Shown: piece by piece, positions 1 through 10,970 of the stretch
Numbering within the stretch: the first letter of the stretch is position 1
Layout: every line of letters starts with the position of its first letter
Notes under the pieces: generated by a model
Database searches by the model: none
Told to the model about the DNA's origin: nothing
Seen by the model: the letters and a program-made list of their open reading frames with translations, nothing else
Made by a program: the position numbers and the translations under genes
Assembly: GCA_020205615.1 (NCBI GenBank)
Contig: CM035170.1
Location: forward strand, 37,608,143 to 37,672,142
Direction of reading: 5' to 3'
Origin: Panax quinquefolius
Taxonomy: Eukaryota > Streptophyta > Magnoliopsida > Apiales > Araliaceae
Length of the DNA stretch: 64,000 nt

Positions 1-184
1 ATAACAGACAACCATCTCTCATAAACTTCTCTAAATCAAACACCCACGGTCTTGAACTATTCAAATGGATAAGCGGCAAGTTATCACCCAGCATTCGACT
101 CGGAACCAAATCGTTTGAGAAATACGAGAAGAAATTCGAGGACATACTTGAACTCGTGAAGAAAAGCTGGGTTTCGAGAATGCC

Positions 185-3046
185 TTGAGGCAAGTACTCG
201 TGTGTACATTGACCTAGTTAAAGAGTTCTACTCAAGCGTCTCCATAAACTACGAACTCTCTCTACACCAAGGTTAAAGGTCGGACTACGAAGTGAAATCT
301 TCCGACCTAAATCAATGTCTAGGTTTTCCCTAACCAAGGGGTGAAGAACCTTGAAGATATCGAACTTGAACAAGCAAAAGGAGTTATGGGGTACCAAAGA
401 ACCCTAGTTTCAAAGACATGAAGAAGAAGGAGTTTCTGAAGAATATGAGCTCCTAGCTGAAATTGTTGGAAAGTGCATACTGTGCAAAAACACTGCACAT
501 GATACAGTGATTGACCAACAATTGAAGATAATGTCAGCTATAGTTCTGAAGAAATAAATTGACTTTGGAGCTATCTTGTTTGATCAAATCTCCAAATGGG
601 TAGAAAAGGCTAAGAAGAAGAAGACCACTGAAAAACCCCTAACCAAGGTGTTTCATGGAAGGATGCTGAGTATTATACTGAAGAAGAAACTAGGAGGGAA
701 AATCAAGGATAATGAAGGAGAAACATTGAATGTGTATAAAGTGATGTCTCCACAATTATTTGAGAACCGGAAGAAGAACCCCAAGGAGAACAAAAGGCTG
801 ACAGCTGGGAGCAGCAGTAGAACCTCTGCAAAGAAGAGAAAGATAGTAGAGGCAGAGAGCTCTGAGTCTGATGATTCTGAAGTAGTAGAAATCACACCAG
901 CAAGGAAGAAATTAAAAGCTGTGAAGAAAGCTGGTGATGTGAAGAAAGCCCAGGCCGCACCAAGGAGAGTCTCCTCCCTAAACAAGGACAAAGAAGAAAA
1001 GGTCCTAACTGCTAAAACAACAAAGAGAAGAAGCAGCTGGTTGCTTCAAGGGCCAGTCAGTAAGAAAGCTAAGGTGGAAGACAAACCAACCTTAGCTTCC
1101 TAAATCAGTACATCTGCTGAAGAAAGGGACGTAGAGTCAGCAGAAGAAAAGGAAATGGATGCCAAGGTTCGGCCTCCCACGGTCAACATCCAAAGAATGA
1201 AATTAAAGGCGATGGATGGAAGAAAGTGCGAGAATTGGCGACAAAGAAGAATGCTCAAAGCCCATGGCCAATCTCTCGAGCAAGATCCTCTCGATGATGA
1301 AAAGAAAATCAAGATGACCAAAATGTATCCCCAGATGCAACTACCCCAACAAGCTCAGAGAATGGGTCAGAAAATGCTGTTCAAGAAGAAGAAGAGAATG
1401 TCCCCTCCAATCCAGAAAGCCCTCATTATGGCTCAAAAAGTGATGAGTCCAAGGAAGAAGATTCTGCCCTTGCAAGTGTTGAACTCCAAAGAAGAATGTC
1501 TGTTGAGCAAGAGGAGTCAGAGCCTGAAGAAGAAGAAGAGTCTGTGTCTCTAATAGTTGAACCTCCACGAAGAAGGAAAAGCTACAGGCTGCAAGCCCAG
1601 TTTGCCTCTAAAAGGAACAGTGGAAAATCAAATGACATCATCGAGTTAAGTGATGATGAGTCTGTATCCCCAATAGAAAGTGCTGAAGATGAAGCCAGCA
1701 ATGAAGAAGATAAATTTGAAGATGATCTGGCTGAAGAAGGTTCTGAGAATGAAATGCAGCTAGAGGAATTCCCTGCTGAAAATAACCAAGAAAGTTCAGG
1801 CTCCGAGAGAGAAGAGATTGAAGAAGATTACGGTTACGCACCTCGAGAAGCGAGCGAACAAGAAGATTATTCAGTTCCCTCTCCAGTAAGATTTAGCAGA
1901 AGTATCGTAGAGGAAGTGTCAAATGATCTAACAGATGCTTCACCAGAGAGATGGTTCTTCCAGTGGATGCCATGGCTAAAGGCCTTTACTGAAGGAGATG
2001 AAAGCTACCTCAGCTGGTGTTACAAGACATTTCTAAGCATGGAACTGGTAGCCCAAAACTTCCCAAGGGTGAAAAGTTATACCACAAAAATGATAACAAA
2101 CCAGCCTCACTTCAAGGTCTATCGACAAGCTGGAAATCTCTATATCCCCTACGATCGTAGAGTGGATTCTGAAGGACGAAGAGTCATGACCAAGGAGCTG
2201 ATCGTAGAGTCTGTTCAATCTATTGCTGATGATGTTCAAGCCCAAAACCAGAAGCCTCCTTATGATCAAGCACTGCTATCAGACACTCCATCATCCTCCA
2301 CAAGCAATTGGTATTCCACGATTGTTCAGATTATCCAAACATTTGAAAATCTGTCCAAAGATGACAATCGTAGAGTCCAATCTATTGTTCAACTTGAAGC
2401 TGCCAACCAAAAGGATCAAACAACTTTGGAAAAGGAACTACTGAAGAGCTCTGATTATCTAAGCAAGAAGATATCTATGCTCACTGAAGAATCACAGAAG
2501 CAGACATCAGCAGGAGATGATTCTTTCTAGCACAAGCTTGAAGTTATCTTGGCTGATGATCTCTCAAACACCAAGAGAGAGATAACATCTATCAGAAGGC
2601 CATCCAAGATCAAAAGGCTGAAGTCCTACAAATTCAAAAGGCAAATGCAAAGCAGATCAAAGCCCTCTTTGACAAGATTGACGACTTAAAGCAGTCCTTC
2701 TCTGTGCAACTTGAGCTAGGCCAGCAGGAACTCGAGTTTGAAGTTGCCAACACCTCCTACTTGATGGAAGCGACTTAATTCCAACATGGAGCAGCTCTCT
2801 CAAATGATTGATGACAAAAAGGGGGAGAAAAAGAGGCATAGAAAGAAGAGGAGCAAGAGGCACTCGAAGAAGATCAGAGGGACAAGAGATAAGAAGTCAA
2901 AGAAGAAGACAATAGCTGCTAAAAGAGTATCCTCATCTGAGGGGGAGCCAGAAGATGATGATAACAAGATCGCAGATTCTGAGGGGGAGCCAGATCAGAA
3001 AGATGTTGAAAGGGAGCAAGAGAAAGGAGTCCAATCAGATGAGTAG
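185..3046 (+). pseudogene. Decayed env-position accessory ORF of the SIRE element
   Basis: Open stretches at 576-1103, 1155-1553, 1496-2530, about 2581-2780 and 2786-3046 line up as one broken protein of roughly 900 residues, with one in-frame stop near 1101 and several frameshifts. The first third has a segment with DLVKEFYSS followed by SSDLNQCLGFP, then MSAIVLKK and DFGAILFDQISKW. This pattern resembles the plant transposon protein domain (PF20167-like) found in retrotransposon accessory ORFs. The rest is highly charged: Lys-rich 60-175, Glu/Ser-rich acidic repeats in the middle, a folded-looking segment with WFFQWMPWLKAF, then predicted coiled coil and a basic KKRSKRHSKK tail. No signal peptide or convincing membrane segment was seen, so I do not call it an envelope protein. 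Function unknown; the domain match is by eye. Confidence 0.55.
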
Positions 3047-3268
3047 CTGATCAACAAGCATCCTGGAAACACACATGGAGCCAATGAGGTACATCTCTAA
3101 CCTGTTAGGAATGTTCTGGATCCAGGATGTAGAATGTCTTAATGTATAAATTATCACATCAATATAAATGACATTCATGATTAACTATTTTAGAAATACA
3201 GCTGCTCACTGTATATAAGATTCATTCATAACATGCATATGCACTTATTGTTTTTGTCATAATCAAAT
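3047..3268 (+). other. 3' untranslated spacer of the SIRE element
   Basis: AT-rich stretch between the last stop of the accessory ORF and the purine tract. No ORF or structured repeat was seen. Confidence 0.5.
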
Positions 3269-3278
3269 AGGGGGAGAT
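3269..3278 (+). promoter_or_regulatory. Polypurine tract of the SIRE element
   Basis: AGGGGGAGAT lies immediately before the TG that opens the LTR. This is the expected position of the plus-strand primer in Copia elements. Confidence 0.75.
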
Positions 3279-3390
3279 TGTCAGGAATAAGCATGTGAAT
3301 GCTATTCCTATTTATATATGATTTGATTATGATATATATGTATATGAATGAATAATATGCAAGTATGCTTGCATTAAGAAAAAGTTATAA

Positions 3391-3554
3391 AGTCCTTTGA
3401 TAGATAATAGAAATATATGTACAAGGACTTAGACTGAATTAATCAAATATGTTAGGTTGATCCTACATAAGCAAAACAGCTTTGTAAAGTCCTTAAAAAG
3501 AAATGATGTACAAGGACTATAAATATAGAAAGATCAAGCTTGTTAGGTTGATCT
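3391..3554 (+). repeat. Partial tandem duplication with TATA-like box in SIRE LTR
   Basis: Two imperfect units, 3391-3464 and 3488-3554, share agtcctt, tgtacaaggact and gttaggttgatc. The second unit contains TATAAATA at 3518-3525, a possible core promoter. It lies only about 240 bp into a 3-kb LTR, so its role is uncertain. Confidence 0.5.
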
Positions 3555-3692
3555 TATGATGTAATACATAGGCTAGACTGATCGATCGAACGAAAGCACC
3601 GCACGTAAGTCGTGAGTGTCGCTAGGTGAGTCAAGGTTAACTCGAGAACTATCGAGGCAGAATAGGAGTATGCAAGATAGTAGATCTCGGAG

Positions 3693-4778
3693 TTCGTAGA
3701 CTACCAGGGGAAACGAAGAAGGATCGTAGTGTATCGAGTAGAGCTTCCTCGGGATCGTAGTGTGCTGAGGAAATCATGTTCAGAATCGTAGAGGCAATTT
3801 CGCCACGAACTGGCCGAATTTGGTCATCCGATAGAAGCCAAAGACAGAAACGTAGACTACACTCAGAGTCATAGAATCTACTGATGCCAAAGCTAAGCCA
3901 AGGATCATAGATCACACTTTGAGTTCGTAGAGTCTATTGATTACATGAAGAGATCGTAGTCAAGCAAGATCAAATGAAGACAACAAGTACAAGGCAGAAA
4001 TCGTAGTGTCAAGATCTGATCTCAGGATTGTAGTGTCTGTATAAGTCGAAGCTGAATCGTAGAGTGCAGAACTACGATCTAAGAAGAAGTGCTCACAATG
4101 CCAAGGATGAATAGTAGAGCATATACGGTTCTCAACAAATGAGCACTCCTAGAATATCCAAATGAATGAAGCTTCTAGTTCAAGCTGCAAGCTACATCCA
4201 AGGAAACTAGAGAGCACTCAACGAATGGCATGCAGGCTAATAGAAGATCTCAACACCAACCCAATAAGCATAAAGATTGAGGTGTAAGGCCATTCGTGAT
4301 GAAGTCTTCCACAAGGAGATCTAAAGAAGACCTCAGAAGTTGACTAAGGAAAGTCAGCTAATGTAGTAGTGCTTGCGAAGATCGTAGTGCTTGCCACACA
4401 AAGAAGGAACTGATGGAAGGTGAACCGAGATACTGGTCAGCCTCTAAAGAGCAAGGCTAAAGTGATTAAGTGCAGGGTCAGTTCATTGATGATAAGTGAA
4501 TGGGAGATCACAAGTGGAAAGCAAGCTGGACGCGCCACAAATATGAAGTGTCTTGATATTCTAGAAGGGGACCAGAGCAAGGAATTAGACCATCAGTATC
4601 TGAGAACAGTTAAAGCAAATAGAAGTATTGAAGCACTGCACAATACAAGGAAGAGGTGTTCTACATTGAAGATCCAATCAACACTCTTCAAGATCGTAGT
4701 GTTAACTCTACTAGTCAACGAGCAACACTCAACAAGACACTACGATCAGATCCTTGAAGACATGCATAAGAATCGTAG
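3693..4778 (+). repeat. Dispersed ATCGTAG motif array in SIRE LTR
   Basis: Exact ATCGTAG occurs at 3723, 3754, 3785, 3953, 4000, 4056, 4381, 4693 and 4772. Reverse copies are at 4072 and 4740, and one-mismatch copies at 3693, 3849, 3904, 3924 and 4027. Most are followed by AGT, TGT or TGC. Spacing is irregular, so this is not a simple tandem satellite. Four more exact copies lie upstream in the accessory ORF at 1904, 2154, 2201 and 2367. Role unknown. Confidence 0.8.
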
Positions 4779-6318
4779 AGTTCGAATACCTGAAGACTGA
4801 AGCATTTGCAACGATTCAATCTGATGGGTAATATTCGGACAAGTGCTTATTGAGAGCATCGATGCAAAAGGACAACCTCTGATCAAGAAATCAGAAGAAA
4901 TAAAGTCTTCAACCTGCCCAAGACAGTAAAGTGATACATCTGACAGGGTAGGTGAAACAGTAGACTGCAGCGTCAGAAAAAGTATGACAAGTCACATCAA
5001 GTAGTCTACATCAAGCAACTTGAGATATGTGAAGATATTTGGATAGCCTTCAACGGTTACTTTCCAACGGAATGATTGTGAAGAAGTATAATTGAAAAAC
5101 ATCTTTAAAGATCAAAGGTTGCTGGAGTTTCCAAGTTTGGAGAAAAGGTGGACTGATCTAAACCATGTGAAATAGTGAGTCCGAAGGCTCACTCTACAAT
5201 CCACTAATAACACTCAGAAGTCAGATAAAGAAAAAAGTAGAAGTGTGAGTTCTATTATGTAGAAGTGAGAGTTCTACTACATGAAGAGTGTTCTAAACTG
5301 CCGAGAGAAAGGAGAGCATCATGCCATCTGGATGTCCATCATGAGAAGACTCTATGTACAATAGAGAAGAGCCTACGGTCATCTTAGCAAGTCCATCATG
5401 AGAAGGCATCGAGTAGCAAGAAGGGAGATCACAAAAGCCATCTTGGTGTCAAGCATGAGAAGACTTTTAAGTACCTAATGAAGTGCTTACTGGTCATCTT
5501 AGAAGCCTCTCGTATGCAAACCATCAAATACCAAGGAGAATGATCTTCAAGGAAGTTCATCAAGGGGTCATCCGAAGTAGTTAAGCAACCTAAAAAGATG
5601 AGCATCATGCAACACTCAGCTGCACTTCAAGGATGATCAAGCCAAGCTGCTAAGTATAGAAAATGTTCAGAGCATGAAGACATCTTAGCAGCTCAGCACC
5701 GACTCCAACAACAACAAACAAACAACTCAACAAAGCAGGGCCTGAGAGGTCCTTGTCCAAAGGGACTAAATGAAGCAGGGCCTGAGGGTCCTTGTCGGGA
5801 GGGACTAAAGCGAAGTTCAAACTTCTTTGGGCTTGAAGAGTTCTAGGGAACTAGAGGAGTCCCAAGGTCAGGCGGCCTTGAAGAGTTCTTAGTGAATGAA
5901 GTCCCAAAGGCTTTGGCCTTGAAGGAATCTTAGTGATTGATGTGGGTCTTTGCCCTTCCTTAGTGGAAATCACCGCTAGTTGAAAGCGAGAAGAGTGGAT
6001 TAGGAGCTTGAGTCTCCGAACCACTTAAAACCCTTGTGTCTTTTACATTATGTCATTTACATTATGTACTATAACTGCTATAACTGCTATGTATGTTTTA
6101 ACTGCTTACAACTAAACTTACTCTACGAACAATGTATGAATGATTATGGATATATCAACGAAGGGGATCTTTTACTTATTTTGCTGTGTTTGAAAAGATT
6201 CTTATGTTTGTCATATGTTAATTATGAACAAAATAATATAAACCAGAAAAGTATTTGAAATAAAAAGGATCTATTCAACCCCCCCTTCTAGATCTATTGT
6301 GCCCTCTGGGAACTAACA

Positions 6319-7480
6319 GATTGGGATGGCAGTTAAGACCAATTATAGATGCAGCTCCAGGAGGAGCTCTATGGGCAAATAGCTATGAAGAGGCATATAA
6401 TCTCATAGAGACAATGGCAGCTAATGATTTCCAAAATCCGTCAGCCATAATGCCACAGCCCAAAGTTGCAGGTTTGTTAGAAGTGGATGTTATCACTCAA
6501 CTGTCAACACAAATGGCATCCATGGCGAAGAAGATTGACTCATTGACAGACACCAAGGCAAAGACAGTTGCATTTGTGTGTGAGCTATGTGCAGGATCAC
6601 ATTCAATGGACTAATGTGTTATCAGTTCGGAGTCTGTGCAATATGTGAGCAATTATAGAAAGGATCAAGGTCAATTTCAGAACACATACAATGCCAACAA
6701 TCGCACCCATCCAAATTTTAGTTGGTCAAATAACCAAGGAAATCAACAGAGTCAGTTTCAACCAAATAACCAATTTTAGTCACAGTCAGTTCAGCAACAG
6801 TTTGCACCAAGACCACCTTATCCACCTGGATTTTCTCACCAACAACATCATACTCCAGCTGCACCTCAGCAAGAAAAGAAATCAGAGATGGAGGAAATGA
6901 TGATGAAGTACATGGCAAATACGGAAGTGATGATTAAAAGCCAAGCAGTGGCTATTAAAAATCTGGAAACTCAAATGGGTCAGATGGCGAACATAATTAA
7001 TAACTGACCCCAGGGTTCATTGCCAAGTACAACAGAGGCAAACACAAGAAGAGAAGGGAAGGAAAAATGTCAGGCGATCACACTCAGGTCTAGGAAATAG
7101 GTTGCAGGAAATCAACCAGGCGCGCCCGCGCCATGTTTATAAGAGGAGGACGCGCGACCGCCCGAGATAGAAAATTTGTCTGCTGAGAAAGTAAATGATG
7201 AAGAGTCTGGACCAAAGTAGGAAGAGGAGAATAAAGCAGGTTCAGTTGAGAAGCCCGTGAATAAAATACCACCAGTTCACCCTTCGGTTCCTTATCCACA
7301 GAGATTGCAGAAGAAGAGGGAAGATAGGTAGTTTAGGAAGTTCTTAGAGGTATTAAAAAAGCTACAAATTAACATACCTTTCACTGAGGCATTGGAACAG
7401 ATGCCTAGTTATGCAAAATTTATGAAGGGTATCTTGTCAAGGAAGAAGAGATTAGAAGAATTTAAAACAGTGGCCTTGAC
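6319..7480 (+). pseudogene. Athila gag, C-terminal part, broken (+ copy)
   Basis: Reads through several in-frame stops (near 6612, 6776, 7007, 7099, 7140, 7218 and 7329) and frame changes. Recognisable parts are the SYEEAYNLIETM segment, a C-x2-C-type knuckle remnant in VCELCAGSHSMD, an Asn/Gln-rich stretch, and the helix with QMGQMANI. The C-terminal QITLRSRK region leads into the protease linker. Comparison with the minus-strand copy shows most stops replacing Gln, Arg or Trp codons. The N-terminal half is absent because the SIRE element replaced it. In the intact family this protein forms the particle and binds RNA. Confidence 0.8.
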
Positions 7481-7830
7481 AGAGGAATGCAGTGCTTCAA
7501 CGCAAGTTACCTCCAAAGCTGAAGGATCTGGGCAGTTTCACAATACCATGCACTATTGGAAAGATGAGCTTCAGTAAATGTTTGTGTGATCTTGGAGCTA
7601 GTATCAATTTGATGCCCTTATCAGTATTTAATCAGTTGGGATTGCCGGGTCCAAAGCCGACAAATATTTCGTTGCAGCTTGCTGACAGGTCTATCTTGGA
7701 AGACCATTCCTAGCCATAAGAAGGACCTTGGTAGAAGTTCAGAAAGGGGAACTCACAATGCGTGTTAATGATCAGGAAGTTACCTTCAACGTATTCAAGG
7801 TAATGAAATTCCCGACAGATGAAGAGGAAT
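7481..7830 (+). pseudogene. Athila aspartic protease with internal deletion (+ copy)
   Basis: The segment CLCDLGASINLMPLSVFNQL has the retropepsin active-site pattern D-L-G-A-S. Near 7700 the sequence jumps from the ISLQLADRS part to the GRPFLA-like part. The corresponding region in the minus-strand copy is about 50 residues longer and includes the flap and second half of the fold. The enzyme of this copy therefore lacks much of its core. There is also a frame difference from the upstream ORF at about 7490. Confidence 0.8.
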
Positions 7831-9800
7831 GATTCAGGGTTGATATGGTGGACAAGGTCTTAAATGATGAAGTAGAGAGTTTGGTGGATCATGAACCGTT
7901 GAGAAGTGTTATTGCTGGAAATTCAGAACTAGAGGATGAGGAATTTGAAGAACTTGTGCACTTTCTTGATACTACTCCATAATTCAGAAAATTCAAAACT
8001 CCTATTGAGCCATTGAAGAACGCTGGAGAGACGTCAGTGAAATTGAAGCCATCTCTTGAGACACCTCCAGAACTTGAATTGAAACCACTTCCAGACCATT
8101 TGAGGTATGCATTTTTAAATAAAGATTCAAAGTTACCTGTGATTATTTTTTCTGCACTAACATCTTTTTAGGAAGAAAAACTATTACGAGTCCTTAGAGA
8201 GTTCAAATCAACTATTGGATGGACTATAACAGATATAAAAGGGACCAATCCTTCTTTTTGCATGCATAAGATCATGTTGGAATATGATAGCAAGCCGTCG
8301 GTGGAGCAACAAAGAAGACTTAATCCGATCATGAAGGAAGTGGTCAGGAAAGAAATATTGAAATGACTGGATGCAGGCATAACTTATCCAATTTCTGATA
8401 GTTTATGGGTGAGCCTAGTGCAATGTGTACCGAAGAAGAGTGGTATAACCGTGGTTATAAATACAAATAATGAGTTGATTCCAACAAGAACAGTGACGGG
8501 GTGGAGAGTCTACATGGATTACCACAGGCTTAACAAAGCTACAAGGAAAGATGACTTACCACTGCCATTTATCGATCTGATGTTGGATAGACTAGCGGGT
8601 CATGAGTATTATTGCCTTCTGGATGGATATTCAGGATACAATCAAATTGTTATAGCTCTAGAGGACCAAGAAAATACAACCTTTACTTGTCCATACGGTA
8701 CTTTTGCTTTTAGAAGGATGTCTTTCGGATTATGCAATGCTCTAGCCACTTATCAGAGGTGTATGATGGCTATCTTTTCAGATATGGTGGAGCAAAATGT
8801 GGAGGTATTTATGGATGATTTTTTAGTATTTGGGGATTCATTTGATTTATATCTTGATAATTTGGTGATGGTGTTGAGAAGATGTATTGAAACAAACTAG
8901 TTATTGAATTGGGAAAATGCCATTTTATGGTAAAAAAGGAATAATTCTGGGACACAAGGTGTCGAAAAGGGGACTTGAGGTGGACAGAGCTAAACTAGAG
9001 ACTATTGAGAATTTGCCACCACCAACTTCAGTAAAAGGTGTTCGAAGTTTTTTAGGACATGTAGGCTTTTATCGCAGATTCATTAAAGACTTCTCCAAGA
9101 TAACTAAACCACTTTGCAGTTTATTGGAGAAAGATGCATAGTTCAACTTTGATGAGGGTTGCGTGTCTGGATTTGAGCACTTGAAAGGGAAGTTAACTTC
9201 AGCACCAGTCATTACAACACCGGATTGGGACTTGCCATTTGAATTGATGTGTGATGCCAGTGATTATGCTGTGGGGGCTATTTTGGGTCAGGGAAAGGAA
9301 AAGATCTTTCATGTGATATACTATGCTAGCAAGTCTCTTACTGATGCGCAGTTAAACTACACCACCACAGAGAAAGCATTATTAGCAGTTGTGTATGCTT
9401 TTGATAAATTCCGAGCGTATCTGATTGGTACAAGGGTGATAGTGTACACAGATCATGCAAAAATTCGACACTTAGTGGCAAAGAAGGATGCGAAGCCCAG
9501 TTTGATTAGATGGATATTATTGTTACAGGAATTTGATTTAGAGATTAAGGACAGAAAGGGAACCGAGAACCAAGTGGCAGACCACTTATCTCGACTAGAG
9601 AATCCGGGAAAAGAAGTAGAGGACAAGATTGTGATTAATGAATCCTTCCCAGATGAACAGTTGTTTGTGGTAAAAGGGGAAGTGTCGTGGTTTGCATACT
9701 ACGCAAACTACTTAGTGAGTAATTTGGTACCCTCTGATTTGGTTAGTCATCAAAAGAAGAAATTCTTTCATGATGTTAAATGGTTTATATAGGATGAACC
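7831..9800 (+). pseudogene. Athila reverse transcriptase and RNase H, broken (+ copy)
   Basis: RT motifs in order: LNPIMKEVV, the primer-grip region GWRVYMDYHRLNKATRKDD, LLDGYSGYNQI, FGLCNA and the catalytic FMDD at 8808-8819. The thumb/connection follows as [22 protein letters not shown]. RNase H follows with [42 protein letters not shown] and the closing ADHLSRLEN. Stops occur near 7831, 7981, 8170, 8365, 8898, 9139 and 9790, with frame changes. RT and RNase H copy the element's RNA into DNA. The catalytic motifs survive but the reading frame does not. Confidence 0.88.
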
Positions 9801-10970
9801 ATATTTGTTCAAACAATGTGCTGATCAGATGATAAGGAGGTGTATCCCGTATAGTGAGACTGAGGGGATTTTGCAGGATTGTCATGCTTCTTTATATGGT
9901 GGTCACTACGGTGGAGAACAAACATCGGCTAGAGTGTTACAAACAGGATTTTACTGGCTGGCAATTTTCAGGATGCCTACAGTTTCGTACAAAGATGTGA
10001 CAGATGTCAAAGAGTTGAGAACATTTCGAAAGGGAATGAAATTCCACTGAACACTATCCTCGAGGTAAAAATTTTTGATGTTTGGGGGATAGATTTCATG
10101 GGCCCTTTCGTTTCTTCATATGGAAATCTGTACATTTTTCTCGCAGTGGATTATATGTCAAAGTGGGTGGAAGTGGCAGCTCTTCCAACAAATGATGCCA
10201 AAGTGGTCCTCAGATTTTTGCAGAGGAGTATTTTCACGAGGTTTGGGACTCCGAGGGCTATCATTAGTGATGAAGGCAGTCATTTTTGTAATAGGCAGTT
10301 CATAGCTTTGTTGGCTAAGTATGGGGTGAATCATCGCATTGCTACAGCTTATCATCCTAAAACTAATGGCCAAGCAGAAGTTTCAAATCGTGAAGTCAAG
10401 AGAATTCTAAAAAAAGTTGTGAATCCCACAAGAAAGGATTGGTCCTTAAAGTTGGATGATGTTGTTTGGGCATATAGGATTGAGTACAAGACTCCGTTGG
10501 GCATGTCACCTTTTCAGCTAGTTTATGGCAAAGCATGTCACCTTCCTATGGAGCTAGAGCATAAAGCATATTGGGCGATTCGGAAGCTAAATTTTGATTT
10601 GAAGGCTGCAGGAGAAAAACGCCTACTTCAACTCAATGAGTTAGATGAATTTCGATTACGGGAGTATGAAAACTCAATGCTATACAAGGAAAAGGTGAAG
10701 AAATGGCATGATCGCAAGATAATAGAGAGAACATTTGATCCAGGACAAAGAGTTTTGCTATTCAATTCTAGACTTAAACTTTTTCCTAGGAAGTTCAAAT
10801 CAAGGTGGTCAGGGCCATTCAAAGTGAAGACAGTTTTCCACATGGTGCGGTAGAAGTGTTTGATAAGTTCCCGGACAAGCCGTTTAAAGTGAATGGACAT
10901 CGGCTGAAGCATTACTTTGGTGGCAAGGTTCACAGACAGAAAGTCACTTCCATTCTTTCTTCGACATGAG
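9801..10970 (+). pseudogene. Athila integrase, broken (+ copy)
   Basis: The N-terminal zinc-binding HHCC region (9880-10030) keeps its histidines, but its cysteines are lost across a disturbed stretch. The catalytic core starts near 10075 with [12 protein letters not shown] and contains [11 protein letters not shown] and [12 protein letters not shown], giving the D-D-E triad. It continues into the C-terminal KKWHDRKI and [13 protein letters not shown] region. A frameshift near 10850 puts the last 30-40 residues (NGHRLKHYFGG) in another frame. Integrase inserts the cDNA copy into the host chromosome. Confidence 0.88.

Larger units (their letters stand above)
1..6318 (+). mobile_element. SIRE-type Ty1-copia retrotransposon, 3' part (left end outside window)
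   Basis: The order is accessory ORF in the env position, purine tract, then a 3.0-kb LTR running from TGTCAGG to TAACA. The LTR's right end is followed directly by Athila gag sequence that matches the minus-strand Athila copy near 42.3 kb, so the element is inserted in that gag. The SIRE assignment rests on the very long LTR, the AGGGGGAGAT purine tract before TG, the env-position ORF and the typical 3' LTR segment with repeated gcagggcctgag blocks. A separate SIRE-like RT start is present at 50.4-51.0 kb. Gag, integrase and RT of this copy must lie left of the window. Confidence 0.75.
3279..6318 (+). repeat. 3' LTR of the SIRE-type Copia element (3.04 kb)
   Basis: It starts TGTCAGGAATAAGC after the purine tract and ends CTGGGAACTAACA, where Athila gag resumes with GATTGGGATGG. 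The first 300 bp contain a partial tandem duplication and a TATAAATA. The next 1.1 kb carries many copies of ATCGTAG. The last 600 bp contain duplicated blocks (gcagggcctgag, gagttct) and a C-rich run close to the end, as in other SIRE LTRs. ORFs at 4420-4800 and 6034-6258 fall inside the LTR and look fortuitous. Confidence 0.75.

Noticed and set aside
3391..4800. ATCGTAG spacing as a CRISPR-like array
   Set aside because: Repeats are only 7-10 bp, spacers are irregular, the sequence is a eukaryotic LTR and no cas-type genes exist here.
1..6318. Env-position ORF as a true envelope gene of an endogenous retrovirus
   Set aside because: No signal peptide, fusion-type or clear transmembrane segment. 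The protein is charged and coiled, so the neutral term accessory ORF is used.
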